The translations under genes were made by a program, and so were the position numbers. Positions 1-7,915 of a stretch of 64,000 nucleotides of DNA are shown here, piece by piece; within the stretch, counting starts at the first letter, position 1, and every line of letters starts with the position of its first letter. The DNA lies in contig CAMFII010000009.1 of assembly GCA_945952585.1 (NCBI GenBank), forward strand, positions 62,001-126,000, written 5' to 3'. This stretch comes from an uncultured Rhodobacter sp. Its GTDB lineage: Bacteria; Pseudomonadota; Alphaproteobacteria; Rhodobacterales; Rhodobacteraceae. A model generated the notes under the pieces. The model was not told the DNA's origin, made no database searches, and saw only the letters and a list, made by a program, of their open reading frames with translations.

Positions 1-364
1 CGAGCCGCTGGCGCAGGGTTTCCACCAGCTTGTCGAAGCCGCCAAGCGCTTCGATCTGTGCCTTTTCCTCAGGCGTCAGGAAGCGTTCGGCGAGCTTTTC
101 CAGCCAGTCGCGCGGCAGGTCGATCGCCTCGAGCACCTGTTCGGGCGCGATCGTCTCGAGCCCGGCGAAGCATTCGGCAAAGGCCTGGTCGAAGCGGTCG
201 ATATGGCGTTCGTCCTTCACCATGGCGCTGCGGGCGAGGTAGTAGAAGCCGTCGGCGTCATAGGTAACCAGACCCGCCGCCATGCCGTCCAGAAACGTCA
301 GATACTCCCGGAGCGAGACCGGCACCCCCTTCCGCCTGAGTGCGTCAAGGAAGGGCAGGAACAT
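1..364 (-). CDS. vWA (CoxE-like) domain protein, N-terminal part
   Basis: Partial gene that runs off the left edge; about 121 N-terminal residues are visible, beginning MFLPFLDALRRKGVPVSLRE at the ATG complementary to 362-364. This opening is typical of alphaproteobacterial CoxE-like proteins, in which a helical N-terminal part precedes a von Willebrand A domain that would lie outside the window. Such proteins usually act with a MoxR-type AAA+ ATPase to assemble or remodel metalloenzymes or other complexes. A MoxR ATPase is encoded on the same strand at 3016-3855, with three genes between. The start lies 3 bases after the stop of the small membrane-protein gene, so the two are probably cotranscribed. 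The vWA assignment rests on the N-terminus and the context; the metal-binding MIDAS motif cannot be seen. Confidence 0.7.
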   Translation of the reverse strand, partial: MFLPFLDALRRKGVPVSLREYLTFLDGMAAGLVTYDADGFYYLARSAMVKDERHIDRFDQAFAECFAGLETIAPEQVLEAIDLPRDWLEKLAERFLTPEEKAQIEALGGFDKLVETLRQRL

Positions 365-367
365 GGT

Positions 368-532
368 TCAGGCAACCCGGCTGACGATCACCGTGACAAT
401 GACGCCAAGCACGGCAAAGGCGATGCCGTAGGCCGCGCCGTAGTGCCACTGGTCGATTGGCCGTCCCCCGCGCTGACGGGCCGTGCGGACGCCCAGAAGG
501 ATGCCGAAGACCGCGGCGCTGAGGATGATCAT
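368..532 (-). CDS. small two-helix membrane protein, unknown function
   Basis: A 54-residue protein beginning MIILSAAVFGILLGVRTARQ. It has one hydrophobic stretch at about residues 2-14, a charged loop (RTARQRGGRPIDQWHYGAAYG) and a second helix at about 33-52, so it is predicted to sit in the inner membrane. A longer reading frame extends upstream, but it would run into the DUF2927 gene and adds arginine-rich sequence typical of out-of-frame translation, so the internal ATG at 530-532 was chosen. It lies between the DUF2927 lipoprotein gene and the vWA gene, with gaps of only 22 and 3 bases, which suggests cotranscription. No function is recognised. Confidence 0.65.
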   Translation of the reverse strand: MIILSAAVFGILLGVRTARQRGGRPIDQWHYGAAYGIAFAVLGVIVTVIVSRVA

Positions 533-554
533 GTCACTGCCTTTCCCTTGCGGA

Positions 555-1946
555 TCAGGGCTTTGCGTCGGAAGTTCCCGCCTGCATCGCCGGGGCGAGC
601 GCGGCGATTTCGCCCATGCGCAGCACCGCTTCCTCATCCGTGCCGAAGCCATAGCGCGCCCAGCCAAGGCTGTCGAGGCGCAGCGCCTCGGCCTCGGCCT
701 TGCGCCCCTTCATCTCCATCCCCTCGGCCCGCAGCATCAGGAGCGTCGCCAGCAGCGCGGCGTTCTGGGCCTTGCGGGCCGCCGGAAGCGCGCGCTTGGT
801 CAAGACCAGCACGTCATCCGCCTGGCCGAGCGACAGGGCCAGCGCCGCCATCTGCATGTCGATATGGGCGACCTGGATGTCGGTGCCGGGAAGCCGGGCA
901 TAGTCATTCCGCGCCTCGAGGAGCGCCATGACCGCAAGCTCGATCTCGTTGGCAAGGCTGAGCCGTCCGAAGGCGAAATAGCTGAAGGCCAGCCGCGCAT
1001 CCTGCCAGCCCGCGGCGCGGGCAATTTCGACCGCGCGCGCCGCGGCGCGCTGCCGCGCGGCCAGCGAGCCGGACGGCCCAAGCGATGTTTCGATTGCATC
1101 CTTCCATTCCATCGGCGTCGGATCGGCGGCCAGGGGATGGCCTTTGCCGCCCGATGGATTGAGGCGCTGCAGAACGCGGGGCAGGGCGGCCGCATATTCG
1201 GCCTCGGTCATGCCGTTGTGCATTTCGGGCGCGTAATGGACCTTCAGCGCCAGCATGTCGAAGCCGGTCAGGACATTGCGGAAATTGTCGTCGTCGAAGA
1301 CGGAATCCGTCAGCCGGTACAGGTCGTTCAGCGGTCCGAGCGCCTGGGCCATTTCCTCGTGCAGGCAATCGCGCAGTTCCTGCGGTCCGGTGTCCGACGG
1401 CACGAAGATCGTCGCCCGGTCCCGAACGGTCAGGCTGCGCCAGTCGGCGCGGTCGCTGCGGCGCGAGGCCTTGTAGTCATCCCAGCCGGTGACGTTCGGC
1501 ACCACAAAGCAGGCGGCCTGCGGCACGAGACTGTGCAGCTTTCGCCGCGGCAGGAAATCGACGGTGATCGAGGCCGGACCTTCGGCCACCTTGGAAATGT
1601 CGAGCCCGGCCTCACGCCGCAGGCGGCCAAGCAGATGGTCGAGTTCGGCAGTCGCGATCTCGGGCACGTCACCTGTCATGGTCACGGTGATCGGGCCTTC
1701 GAAGCGGGTCAGGATCGCCAGGTCGCGCCCGGTTTCCATGCGGAATTCAAGCTCGATCAGATCGCGGGCGATGCTGCCGTTGCTGCGGCTGGGCGGCGGG
1801 GCGGCCACGACCGGGAAGGTCTTCATTGGCGGCAGTGCGATCTGCGGCATCTGTCGGCGCTGAGGCGCCTCGGTCGCCACGCAGGCGGCAAGGACGAGCG
1901 GCAGGATCAGCGCAGCAAGGCGACCCGGGAGGCGCGGAACGGTCAT
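555..1946 (-). CDS. DUF2927 family lipoprotein
   Basis: A 463-residue exported protein. The N-terminus has a hydrophobic segment ending in a lipobox (LVLAAC, acylated Cys at residue 22). The central region contains CLHEEMAQALG at about residues 194-204, the HEE(M/x) signature seen in DUF2927 proteins, which resembles a zincin-like metal site; catalytic activity has not been shown for the family. The C-terminal third is helical and repeat-like, compatible with TPR-type packing. Its start codon overlaps the stop of the upstream tandem GNAT gene by 4 bases, indicating translational coupling. The role is unknown; envelope proteolysis or scaffolding is only a guess from the HEE motif. Confidence 0.75.
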   Translation of the reverse strand: MTVPRLPGRLAALILPLVLAACVATEAPQRRQMPQIALPPMKTFPVVAAPPPSRSNGSIARDLIELEFRMETGRDLAILTRFEGPITVTMTGDVPEIATAELDHLLGRLRREAGLDISKVAEGPASITVDFLPRRKLHSLVPQAACFVVPNVTGWDDYKASRRSDRADWRSLTVRDRATIFVPSDTGPQELRDCLHEEMAQALGPLNDLYRLTDSVFDDDNFRNVLTGFDMLALKVHYAPEMHNGMTEAEYAAALPRVLQRLNPSGGKGHPLAADPTPMEWKDAIETSLGPSGSLAARQRAAARAVEIARAAGWQDARLAFSYFAFGRLSLANEIELAVMALLEARNDYARLPGTDIQVAHIDMQMAALALSLGQADDVLVLTKRALPAARKAQNAALLATLLMLRAEGMEMKGRKAEAEALRLDSLGWARYGFGTDEEAVLRMGEIAALAPAMQAGTSDAKP

Positions 1947-2872
1947 TCCGGGCGGTCGTATTCGATGAAGGGGGTCAGCACGCCAATCCTGTCATAAAGC
2001 CGCCGCGCGGTTGCGTTGTCTTTCGCCGTCAGCCAGTAGACCATGGGCGTTCCACCGGCATCCGCCTCGCGATAGACCTCTTCGATCAGCGCCCGGCCAA
2101 GACCGGTTCCGCGCGTTTCGCGCAGGGCAAAGAGATCCTGGAGGTAGGTCACCTTCTCATCCCGCCAGCAGTGGCGGTGGCGGACGTAATGGACCATCCC
2201 GACCAACCGGCCGCCAACGTCCGCGACGCGGCCGCGCATCTCGTCGGGATCGTCAGACAGCAGCCGGGCGAAGGTTGCCGCCGTCACGTCTTCCGGAAGG
2301 GTGGTTTCGTAGAAAGTCAGATAGCCCTGCCAGAGCGCCCGCCACTGGGCCTCGTCGGAGGCACGCAACGGCCGGATCACCGTGCCCTGAGATGCCACAG
2401 GGGGCGTCGAGTAAGGCGTGGGCCGGACATAGCGCACGAACGGGGTCAGCACGCCGATGCGGTCATAGAGTAGCCGGGCCGTGGCGTTGAAGTCCTGCGT
2501 GAACCAGTAGACCGACGGGCAGCCGGCGGCGTCCGCTTCGGCATAGACCTGTTCGATCAGGGCGCGGGCCACACCGTGCCCGCGCGCGGAGGGGTCGGTG
2601 AACAGGTCCTGAAGGTAGCAGACCTCCTCGACCTTCCAGGACGAGCGGTGAAACAGGAAATGCACCAGCCCCACAGCCTTGCCGTCGAGAAGCGCGATCC
2701 GTCCGCGAAACTCCTTCGGTCCGCCCGCCAGCAGCCGCGCGAAGGTCGTCGCATAGATCGTCTCGGGCAGCTTGGTCTCGTAATAATCGAGATACCCCGT
2801 CCACAGCCGGCGCCAGTCCGCCTCATCGCTGGCGGCAAGGGGTCGGATGACCAGACGGGACGCTTCGGACAT
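1943..2872 (-). CDS. tandem GNAT-domain N-acetyltransferase
   Basis: About 309 residues made of two GNAT domains in a row, roughly residues 8-155 and 165-309. Each carries the acetyl-CoA-binding R-G-x-G-x-A/G-R-A-L-I-E pattern (SARGHGVARALIEQVY and TRGTGLGRALIEEVY) and the paired ending (A)TARLLYDRIGVLTPF. The two halves are clearly similar to each other, so the gene arose by internal duplication and fusion. The start at 2870-2872 (MSEASR) was preferred over upstream ATGs because an AGG-containing site precedes it and the upstream extension is arginine-rich. It is coupled by a 4-base overlap to the DUF2927 gene. The substrate is unknown; small amines or amino acids are common for this GNAT type. 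Confidence 0.85.
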   Translation of the reverse strand: MSEASRLVIRPLAASDEADWRRLWTGYLDYYETKLPETIYATTFARLLAGGPKEFRGRIALLDGKAVGLVHFLFHRSSWKVEEVCYLQDLFTDPSARGHGVARALIEQVYAEADAAGCPSVYWFTQDFNATARLLYDRIGVLTPFVRYVRPTPYSTPPVASQGTVIRPLRASDEAQWRALWQGYLTFYETTLPEDVTAATFARLLSDDPDEMRGRVADVGGRLVGMVHYVRHRHCWRDEKVTYLQDLFALRETRGTGLGRALIEEVYREADAGGTPMVYWLTAKDNATARRLYDRIGVLTPFIEYDRPE

Positions 2873-3015
2873 GTGTTTGCCTGCTCTCTGGGCGAGTCGT
2901 GCCGCCCGCTTTTCTGCCATCTCGTCGCCGCGCCACACCCGAGTCAATGGCCCCGCTCCTCAACTTTTGCAGCGGTCGCGGTTCCCGGGTCGGGGCAACC
3001 AAGGCCTGGCCTGGG

Positions 3016-3855
3016 TCAGCGGCCCGCCCTTGCCATGAAGGCCAGACGTTCGAATAGGTGCAGGTCCTGCTCGGTCTTGAGCAGGGCGCCATGCAGCTTG
3101 GGAAGGGCGTTCTTGCCGTCGCGCCGCAGGTCCTCGGGCTTCAGGTCTTCGGCCAGCAGCAGCTTCAGCCAGTCGAGCACCTCGCTGGTCGAGGGCTTCT
3201 TTTTCAGGCCGGGCGTGTCGCGGACCTCGTAGAACTGGGTCAGGGCGACGGTCAGCAGTTGGTCCTTGATGCCGGGGAAATGCACACCGACGATGCGCTT
3301 CATGGTTTCGAGATCAGGAAAGCGGATGTAGTGGAAGAAGCAGCGGCGCAGGAAGGCGTCGGGCAGGTCCTTCTCGTTGTTCGAGGTGATGATGACCACG
3401 GGCCGATGCTGCGCCCGCACGGTCTCGCCGGTCTCGTAGACGTGAAATTCCATCCGGTCGAGTTCCTGCAGCAGGTCGTTCGGAAACTCGATGTCGGCCT
3501 TGTCGATCTCGTCGATCAGCAACACCACTTTCCCCGGCGCGGTGAAGGCCTGCCAGAGCTTGCCGCGCCGGATGTAGTTGGCCACGTCATGCACCCGCTC
3601 GTCGCCTAGCTGGCTGTCGCGCAACCGGCTGACCGCATCGTATTCGTACAGCCCCTGCTGGGCCTTGGTGGTGCTTTTGACATGCCATTCCAGGATCGGC
3701 AGCCCGAGCGACTGCGCCACCTGCCGCGCCAGCTCGGTCTTTCCCGTGCCCGGTTCGCCCTTGACCAGGAGCGGCCGCTCCAGCGCGACGGCGGCATTGA
3801 CCGCCACGGCAAGGTCATCGGAAGCGATATAGGCATCGGTCGAGGAAAAACGCAT
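3016..3855 (-). CDS. MoxR-family AAA+ ATPase
   Basis: A 279-residue AAA+ ATPase. Walker A is GEPGTGKT (residues 33-40), Walker B is VLLIDEID (111-118), sensor 1 is VVIITSNNEK (about 153-162) and the arginine-finger region is AFLRRC (167-172). The length fits the MoxR/CoxD class. These chaperone-like ATPases work with a vWA partner to mature metalloenzymes or other complexes; the CoxE-like gene at the left edge is the obvious partner, although DUF2927, GNAT and small membrane-protein genes lie between. The start MRFSSTDAY was chosen because the sequence upstream of it (proline/glycine-rich) does not resemble the family. Confidence 0.9.
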   Translation of the reverse strand: MRFSSTDAYIASDDLAVAVNAAVALERPLLVKGEPGTGKTELARQVAQSLGLPILEWHVKSTTKAQQGLYEYDAVSRLRDSQLGDERVHDVANYIRRGKLWQAFTAPGKVVLLIDEIDKADIEFPNDLLQELDRMEFHVYETGETVRAQHRPVVIITSNNEKDLPDAFLRRCFFHYIRFPDLETMKRIVGVHFPGIKDQLLTVALTQFYEVRDTPGLKKKPSTSEVLDWLKLLLAEDLKPEDLRRDGKNALPKLHGALLKTEQDLHLFERLAFMARAGR

Positions 3856-4057
3856 GGAACACCCGGGGGTTGCGCCGATCGGTCCATGGATGGGGCTCGG
3901 CGGACGCCAAGACCATACCCATGCCCCTATTCCGCCGCAACCCGGCCCCAACAGCTAGTGACAATCCCCCGGGCATGGGATATGGCAGCGCCCGAAGGGA
4001 TGCCGGATGAGTACGAACCCGATTTCCGCACTCTCCGGTCTGCAGGAGAAAGCCGTG

Positions 4058-4480
4058 ATGAAAGCCGAAGTCTTTCTGCCCGACGATTACCGCCCGGCCG
4101 AGGACGAACCGTTCATGAATGAACGGCAACTTGAATATTTTCGCCGCAAACTCGTCACCTGGAAACAGGAACTGATCGACCAAAGCGCCGAGACCATCGA
4201 CAACCTCCAGGACTCCGCTCGCAACGTGCCCGACATCACCGACCGGGCCAGCGAAGAGACCGACCGGGCCCTGGAACTCCGGACCCGCGACCGTCAGCGC
4301 AAGCTGGTCGCCAAGATCGACGCCGCGCTGCGGCGGATCGAGAATGGCGAATACGGGTACTGCGAGATGACGGGCGAGCCGATCTCGCTCAAGCGCCTCG
4401 ACGCGCGTCCGATCGCGACGATGACGCTCGAAGCCCAGGAAAAGCACGAGCGCCGCGAAAAGGTTCACCGCGACGATTGA
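4058..4480 (+). CDS. dksA: RNA polymerase-binding transcription factor DksA
   Basis: A 140-residue DksA that binds the RNA polymerase secondary channel and mediates the ppGpp stringent response. The coiled-coil tip motif DxxDxA is present (DITDRA, residues 59-64). The zinc-finger region is degenerate: only Cys102 (YGYCEMTGEP) remains of the usual four cysteines, as described for Rhodobacter sphaeroides DksA, which is therefore thought not to depend on zinc. The start MKAEVF has an AGGAGA site 9 bases upstream; an in-frame ATG at 4007 lacks a good site and adds 17 unconserved residues. A strong hairpin terminator follows at 4530-4566. Confidence 0.95.
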   Translation: MKAEVFLPDDYRPAEDEPFMNERQLEYFRRKLVTWKQELIDQSAETIDNLQDSARNVPDITDRASEETDRALELRTRDRQRKLVAKIDAALRRIENGEYGYCEMTGEPISLKRLDARPIATMTLEAQEKHERREKVHRDD

Positions 4481-4529
4481 TCGCTCTGGTCGCAATCTGC
4501 TTGAGGCAGGACCGATGCAACGGATAATT

Positions 4530-4566
4530 GGCGCCGGACCTTTCGCGGGACCGGCGCCATTTCATT
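4530..4566 (+). terminator. hairpin terminator after dksA
   Basis: GGCGCCGG at 4530-4537 pairs perfectly with CCGGCGCC at 4551-4558 (a T-A pair extends it to 9 bp), followed by ATTTCATTT. It sits 50 bases after the dksA stop and just before the next gene's ribosome site, so it probably separates dksA from the monooxygenase gene. Confidence 0.7.
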
Positions 4567-4579
4567 TCCGGGGGACAAC

Positions 4580-5740
4580 ATGAGCCTGAACGGCCAGGAG
4601 ATCACCATCCTCGGGGCAGGGATCGCCGGACTTGCGGCGGCGCGCGCGCTGGCCCTGCGCGGCGCGTCGGTCACCGTGCTGGAACAGGCCGAGGCCCTGC
4701 GCGAAGTGGGGGCGGGACTGCAGATTTCGCCCAATGGTGCCGCTGTCCTGCGCGCCCTCGACCTGGGTCGGGACCTGGAGACGGCCGGGCTCAGGGCGCA
4801 GGCGGTCGAACTGCGCGACGGGCTCGCCGACGAGCCGATCCTGCGCATGGACCTGTCCGATCGCGACTACCGCTTTCTGCACCGCGCCGATCTGATCGCC
4901 ATCCTCGCCGAGGGCGCCCGGTCCGCCGGGGCGCAGATCCGTCTGCTGCAACAGATCGAGACGGTGGACCTGTCCGGCGAGTCGCCGGTTCTGACGACCC
5001 GGCAGGGCGCGCGCATTTCGACGCCGCTGCTCATCGGGGCGGACGGTCTGCATTCGAAATTGCGCGAGGCCCTCGACGGGGCGAGCAAGCTGACCTTCAC
5101 CAACCAGGTGGCCTGGCGCGCGCTCATTCCCTGCGAGACCGATGCACCCTCCGTTGCCGAGGTCTTCATGGGCGAGGGTCGCCACGTGGTGAGTTATCCC
5201 CTGCGCGGCGGCGTCCTGCGCAACATCGTCGCCATCGAGGAGCGTCGACGCTGGACCGAGGAAAGCTGGTCGATGCGCGATGACCCGATGGAGCTGCGGC
5301 TGGCCTTCGAAAGCTTCGCGCCGCGCGTGCGCAACTGGCTGGAGCAGGCCGACCAAGTCTGGCTCTGGGGTCTTTTCCGCCATCCGGTCGCGAAAACCTG
5401 GCATCGGGGCAGGGCGGCGATCCTGGGCGACGCCGCCCACCCGACGCTCCCCTTCCTGGCTCAGGGCGCGAACATGGCGCTCGAGGATGCCTGGGTGTTG
5501 GCCGACCAGTTAGACAAGGCCGCGAGGCCGGAAGAGGGGCTTGCCGCCTATCAACTCGCCCGTGAGGCCCGGTGCCGCCGGATCGTCGAGGCCGCCAATC
5601 GCAACGCCCATGCCTACCACCTGTCCGGCCCCCTTCGCGATGCAGCCCATCTGGCGCTGAAGATCGGCGGCAAGATTGCCCCGCGCTTCGCGCTCAGCCG
5701 CTTCGACTGGGTCTATCAATACGACGTGACGGCCAGCTGA
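4580..5740 (+). CDS. FAD-dependent monooxygenase (UbiH/salicylate hydroxylase type)
   Basis: A 386-residue class A flavoprotein monooxygenase. The N-terminal Rossmann motif GAGIAG (residues 12-17) ends in the acidic residue of VTVLEQ. The second FAD motif is GRAAILGDAAHPTLPFLAQG (about 277-296), where the Asp contacts the ribityl chain. These enzymes hydroxylate aromatic or quinone-like substrates using NAD(P)H and O2. GGGGGACA precedes the ATG. The gene stands alone after the dksA terminator, and its 3' end overlaps the convergent cyclic-nucleotide-binding gene by 25 bases. The substrate cannot be decided from the sequence: ubiquinone ring hydroxylation, salicylate-type hydroxylation or a secondary-metabolite role are all possible. 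Confidence 0.85.
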   Translation: MSLNGQEITILGAGIAGLAAARALALRGASVTVLEQAEALREVGAGLQISPNGAAVLRALDLGRDLETAGLRAQAVELRDGLADEPILRMDLSDRDYRFLHRADLIAILAEGARSAGAQIRLLQQIETVDLSGESPVLTTRQGARISTPLLIGADGLHSKLREALDGASKLTFTNQVAWRALIPCETDAPSVAEVFMGEGRHVVSYPLRGGVLRNIVAIEERRRWTEESWSMRDDPMELRLAFESFAPRVRNWLEQADQVWLWGLFRHPVAKTWHRGRAAILGDAAHPTLPFLAQGANMALEDAWVLADQLDKAARPEEGLAAYQLAREARCRRIVEAANRNAHAYHLSGPLRDAAHLALKIGGKIAPRFALSRFDWVYQYDVTAS

Positions 5741-6372
5741 TCGGCCGGCGCAGCGGCCAGTGGCCGATAGGCCTCGGGATGGTCCGTCACCCCTTGCAGA
5801 AGCCGCCGCGCCGCGAGTTGCGCAACGTACAGCGCGAAGGCCGGGTTGCGGTAATGGAGGTCCGTGAATTGCCGCTCGCCGATTGTCGCGATGCGGCAGG
5901 GACCAAGGCAACGGGCTGTCAACGTCCGCTCGTTGGCGGCGCTGAAAAAGGCGATCTCGCCAAAGATCTCGCCTGCGCCAAGCTCGATCCCGGCCTCTTC
6001 AAGCAGCACGCGGCCGCTTTCGAGGTAATATAGATTGTCGGGCGGCGCGCCCTCGCGAAAGTTCAACTCCTTGTCGGGAAACTCCTTCGGGCGGACCAGA
6101 TCGCAGACCCAATCCAGTGGCAGATGACCCTTACGCGCTTCGCCCGTGCGGCGACGCAGCAGCAGAAGTTCTGCCAGACGCCACAGGTTGACGGGCAGGA
6201 GGGCCAAGTGCAGCACCAGCACCGGCAGGATGCCGGCATTGGCCCCGTAGGCGATGAAGCAAAGGTTCGCGCAGGCGCCCACCACCCGTAAGGGCAGCAT
6301 CGTCTTCATCGCAAAGGCAATCAGCGTGAAGCCGCCCGCCGCCTAACCGACCAGATCCATCGCGGCATTCAT
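5716..6372 (-). pseudogene. membrane-anchored cyclic-nucleotide-binding protein with amber codon near the start
   Basis: The intact part (MKTMLPLRVVGACANLCFIA onward, complement of 5716-6309, 197 residues) has one or two transmembrane helices and then a cyclic-nucleotide-binding (CRP-like) domain with PPDNLYYLESGRV and the phosphate-cassette-like GEIFGEIAFF. In the same frame upstream, the minus strand reads MNAAMDLVG, then TAG (complement of 6343-6345), then AAGGFTLIAFAMKTMLPLR, which would complete a first membrane helix. A tyrosine codon at the TAG position would fit, since glycine-tyrosine before a small-residue helix is common in such membrane starts. The gene is therefore either interrupted by a nonsense mutation, restarts at 6309, or has a base-call error. 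The function is probably a cAMP/cGMP-sensing or structural membrane protein. Confidence 0.7.
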
Positions 6373-6472
6373 TACCCGCTCCCTCACCCGATTTCGCGGT
6401 CTTGACCAGGGATGCTCCGGGACCGGGGCAAATGCGGAAAGGGGGCCGGGAAACCGGCCCCCCGATGTAGGC

Positions 6473-7336
6473 TCAGGCCGCCTCGGCCAGGTCCTTCAAC
6501 GTTTCCGCGACCACGACGTGCCAGGGCGTCGTCGGCCGCCCGATCAGACGCGCCAGATCACCCGTTCTGACTTCCAGCGCGCCATTTGCGGTCTGCGCAT
6601 CCGCATCCGCAAGCACTGTGGCAAATTCAGCGGGCAGTCCGAAGCCCTGCAGGATGCCGGCATATGTTTCGCCCGGCAGGTCATTGTAGCCGACAGCCTT
6701 GCCGGTCAGCCGCGATACCTCCGAGGCAAGCTCGGCGTAGCTGTGGCTCTGGTCGCCGCCGAGTTCGTAGACGCGGTTCTCGTGGTCCGGCTCGGACGCC
6801 ACCACGGCAATGGCCTCGGCATAGTCAGCCCGCGGAGCGCTCGAGAAACGGCCGCTCCCTGCGGATCCGATCAGAGCTCCCGCAGCGATGGCTCCGCCGA
6901 GCGAACCGGTGTGGTTTTCGGTGTACCATCCGTTGCGCAGGAAGGTGTAGGGCAGGCCGGACGCCCGGATGGCTTCCTCGCTGGCCTTGTGATCCGCGGC
7001 CAGGAGCATCGGCGTGGTGTCGGCCCGCGGAATGCTCGTATAGACGATGCGCTTTACGCCCGCGGTCTTCGCCGCCGCGATCACGGCCAGGTGTTGCGCC
7101 AGTCGAGCGCCCACATCGTTCGAGGAAATCAGCACGATCACGTCGACCCCCGCGAGCGCCGGGACCAGCGTGTCCGGCTTGTTGTAGTCGAAGGCGACAG
7201 TCTTGACGCCGAGATCGGTCGCTTTGGCAGGATCGCGCACCAGCGCGACAATGTCTTTGGCGGGAACGCGGGACTTCAGGGCGGCGACGGCAAGCCGGCC
7301 AAGCTGGCCGGTGGCGCCGGTGATGGCGATGGTCAC
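6473..7336 (-). CDS. qorB: NAD(P)H:quinone oxidoreductase, NmrA-like (QorB/YtfG family)
   Basis: A 287-residue atypical short-chain dehydrogenase with the NmrA-type NADPH-binding motif GATGQLG at residues 7-13 and the LRNGWYTEN segment typical of QorB/YtfG. E. coli QorB reduces quinones with NADPH and is likewise encoded divergently from an HxlR-type regulator (ytfH). Here the HxlR gene starts 124 bases away on the other strand and the gap is full of inverted repeats, so regulation by that repressor is likely. It is predicted to be a soluble cytoplasmic enzyme that detoxifies quinones or related electrophiles. Confidence 0.85.
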   Translation of the reverse strand: MTIAITGATGQLGRLAVAALKSRVPAKDIVALVRDPAKATDLGVKTVAFDYNKPDTLVPALAGVDVIVLISSNDVGARLAQHLAVIAAAKTAGVKRIVYTSIPRADTTPMLLAADHKASEEAIRASGLPYTFLRNGWYTENHTGSLGGAIAAGALIGSAGSGRFSSAPRADYAEAIAVVASEPDHENRVYELGGDQSHSYAELASEVSRLTGKAVGYNDLPGETYAGILQGFGLPAEFATVLADADAQTANGALEVRTGDLARLIGRPTTPWHVVVAETLKDLAEAA

Positions 7337-7377
7337 AGAATCACTCCTTTAGTGGTTGACCGCCCCGACATAGGGGA

Positions 7378-7445
7378 ATACTTACGAAATAGAAGTACCG
7401 ACATTCGCGTAAGTATGTCGGTGTAAGTATAGGATAATACTTCAC
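7378..7445. promoter_or_regulatory. operator cluster between qorB and its HxlR regulator
   Basis: ATACTTAC at 7378-7385 is repeated inverted as GTAAGTAT at 7409-7416 and again at 7423-7430, with a partial fourth copy ATACTTCAC at 7437-7445. Interleaved with these is a perfect 8-bp inverted repeat, ACCGACAT (7397-7404) and ATGTCGGT (7415-7422). The cluster lies in an AT-richer 123-base divergent intergenic region, as expected for binding sites of the neighbouring HxlR regulator acting on both genes. Confidence 0.6.
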
Positions 7446-7459
7446 AAAGGAGGCGACCG

Positions 7460-7867
7460 ATGGATGGATCACCCGTTTCGGCACCGCAGGGCCTGCTGCT
7501 CGACGCGCTGCGTCGGGGGAACATCATGTCGCCCGACTGTCCTTCGCGTGGGGTGCTCGACCACCTGACTAGCCGGTGGGGCGTCCTTGTCCTCGTCGCG
7601 CTCGAGGGCGGGACGCTGAGGTTCAGCGCCCTCCGCCGACTGATCGGCGGCGTCAGCGAACGGATGCTTGCCCAGACGCTTCGGCAACTGGAACAGGACG
7701 GCCTCTTGCAACGCCGGGCCTTCGATGTCGTGCCGCCGCATGTCGAGTATTCGCTGACGCCGATGGGACGCGAGGCAGCAGCGCTGATGCGGGTCCTGAC
7801 GGACTGGATCGAACTCAATATCTCGGATATCTTGAATTATAGAACTAAACACGGGACCGGCGCCTGA
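7460..7867 (+). CDS. HxlR-family winged-helix transcriptional regulator (YtfH-like)
   Basis: A 135-residue single-domain regulator of the HxlR class. The family opening CPSRGVLDHLTSRWGVLVL starts at Cys27, the conserved cysteine used by redox-sensing HxlR proteins such as YodB and QorR to detect quinones or electrophiles. The winged helix includes RFSALRRLIGGVSERMLAQT (recognition helix) and the wing VPPHVEYSLTPMG. A strong AAAGGAGG site lies 7 bases before the ATG. It is divergent from qorB, so the simplest model is a repressor of both genes that is released by thiol modification. A cytochrome c gene follows 48 bases downstream on the same strand. Confidence 0.9.
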   Translation: MDGSPVSAPQGLLLDALRRGNIMSPDCPSRGVLDHLTSRWGVLVLVALEGGTLRFSALRRLIGGVSERMLAQTLRQLEQDGLLQRRAFDVVPPHVEYSLTPMGREAAALMRVLTDWIELNISDILNYRTKHGTGA

Positions 7868-7915
7868 GGAATTTCCCGGCCCCGCGCGCGATGCGACACG
7901 TGGGGGGATTGCGTC

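Noticed and set aside
3016-3855. MoxR ATPase plus vWA protein as an anti-phage system
   Set aside because: The context is housekeeping with no nuclease, reverse transcriptase or phage-like gene, and this pair is widespread in non-defence roles.
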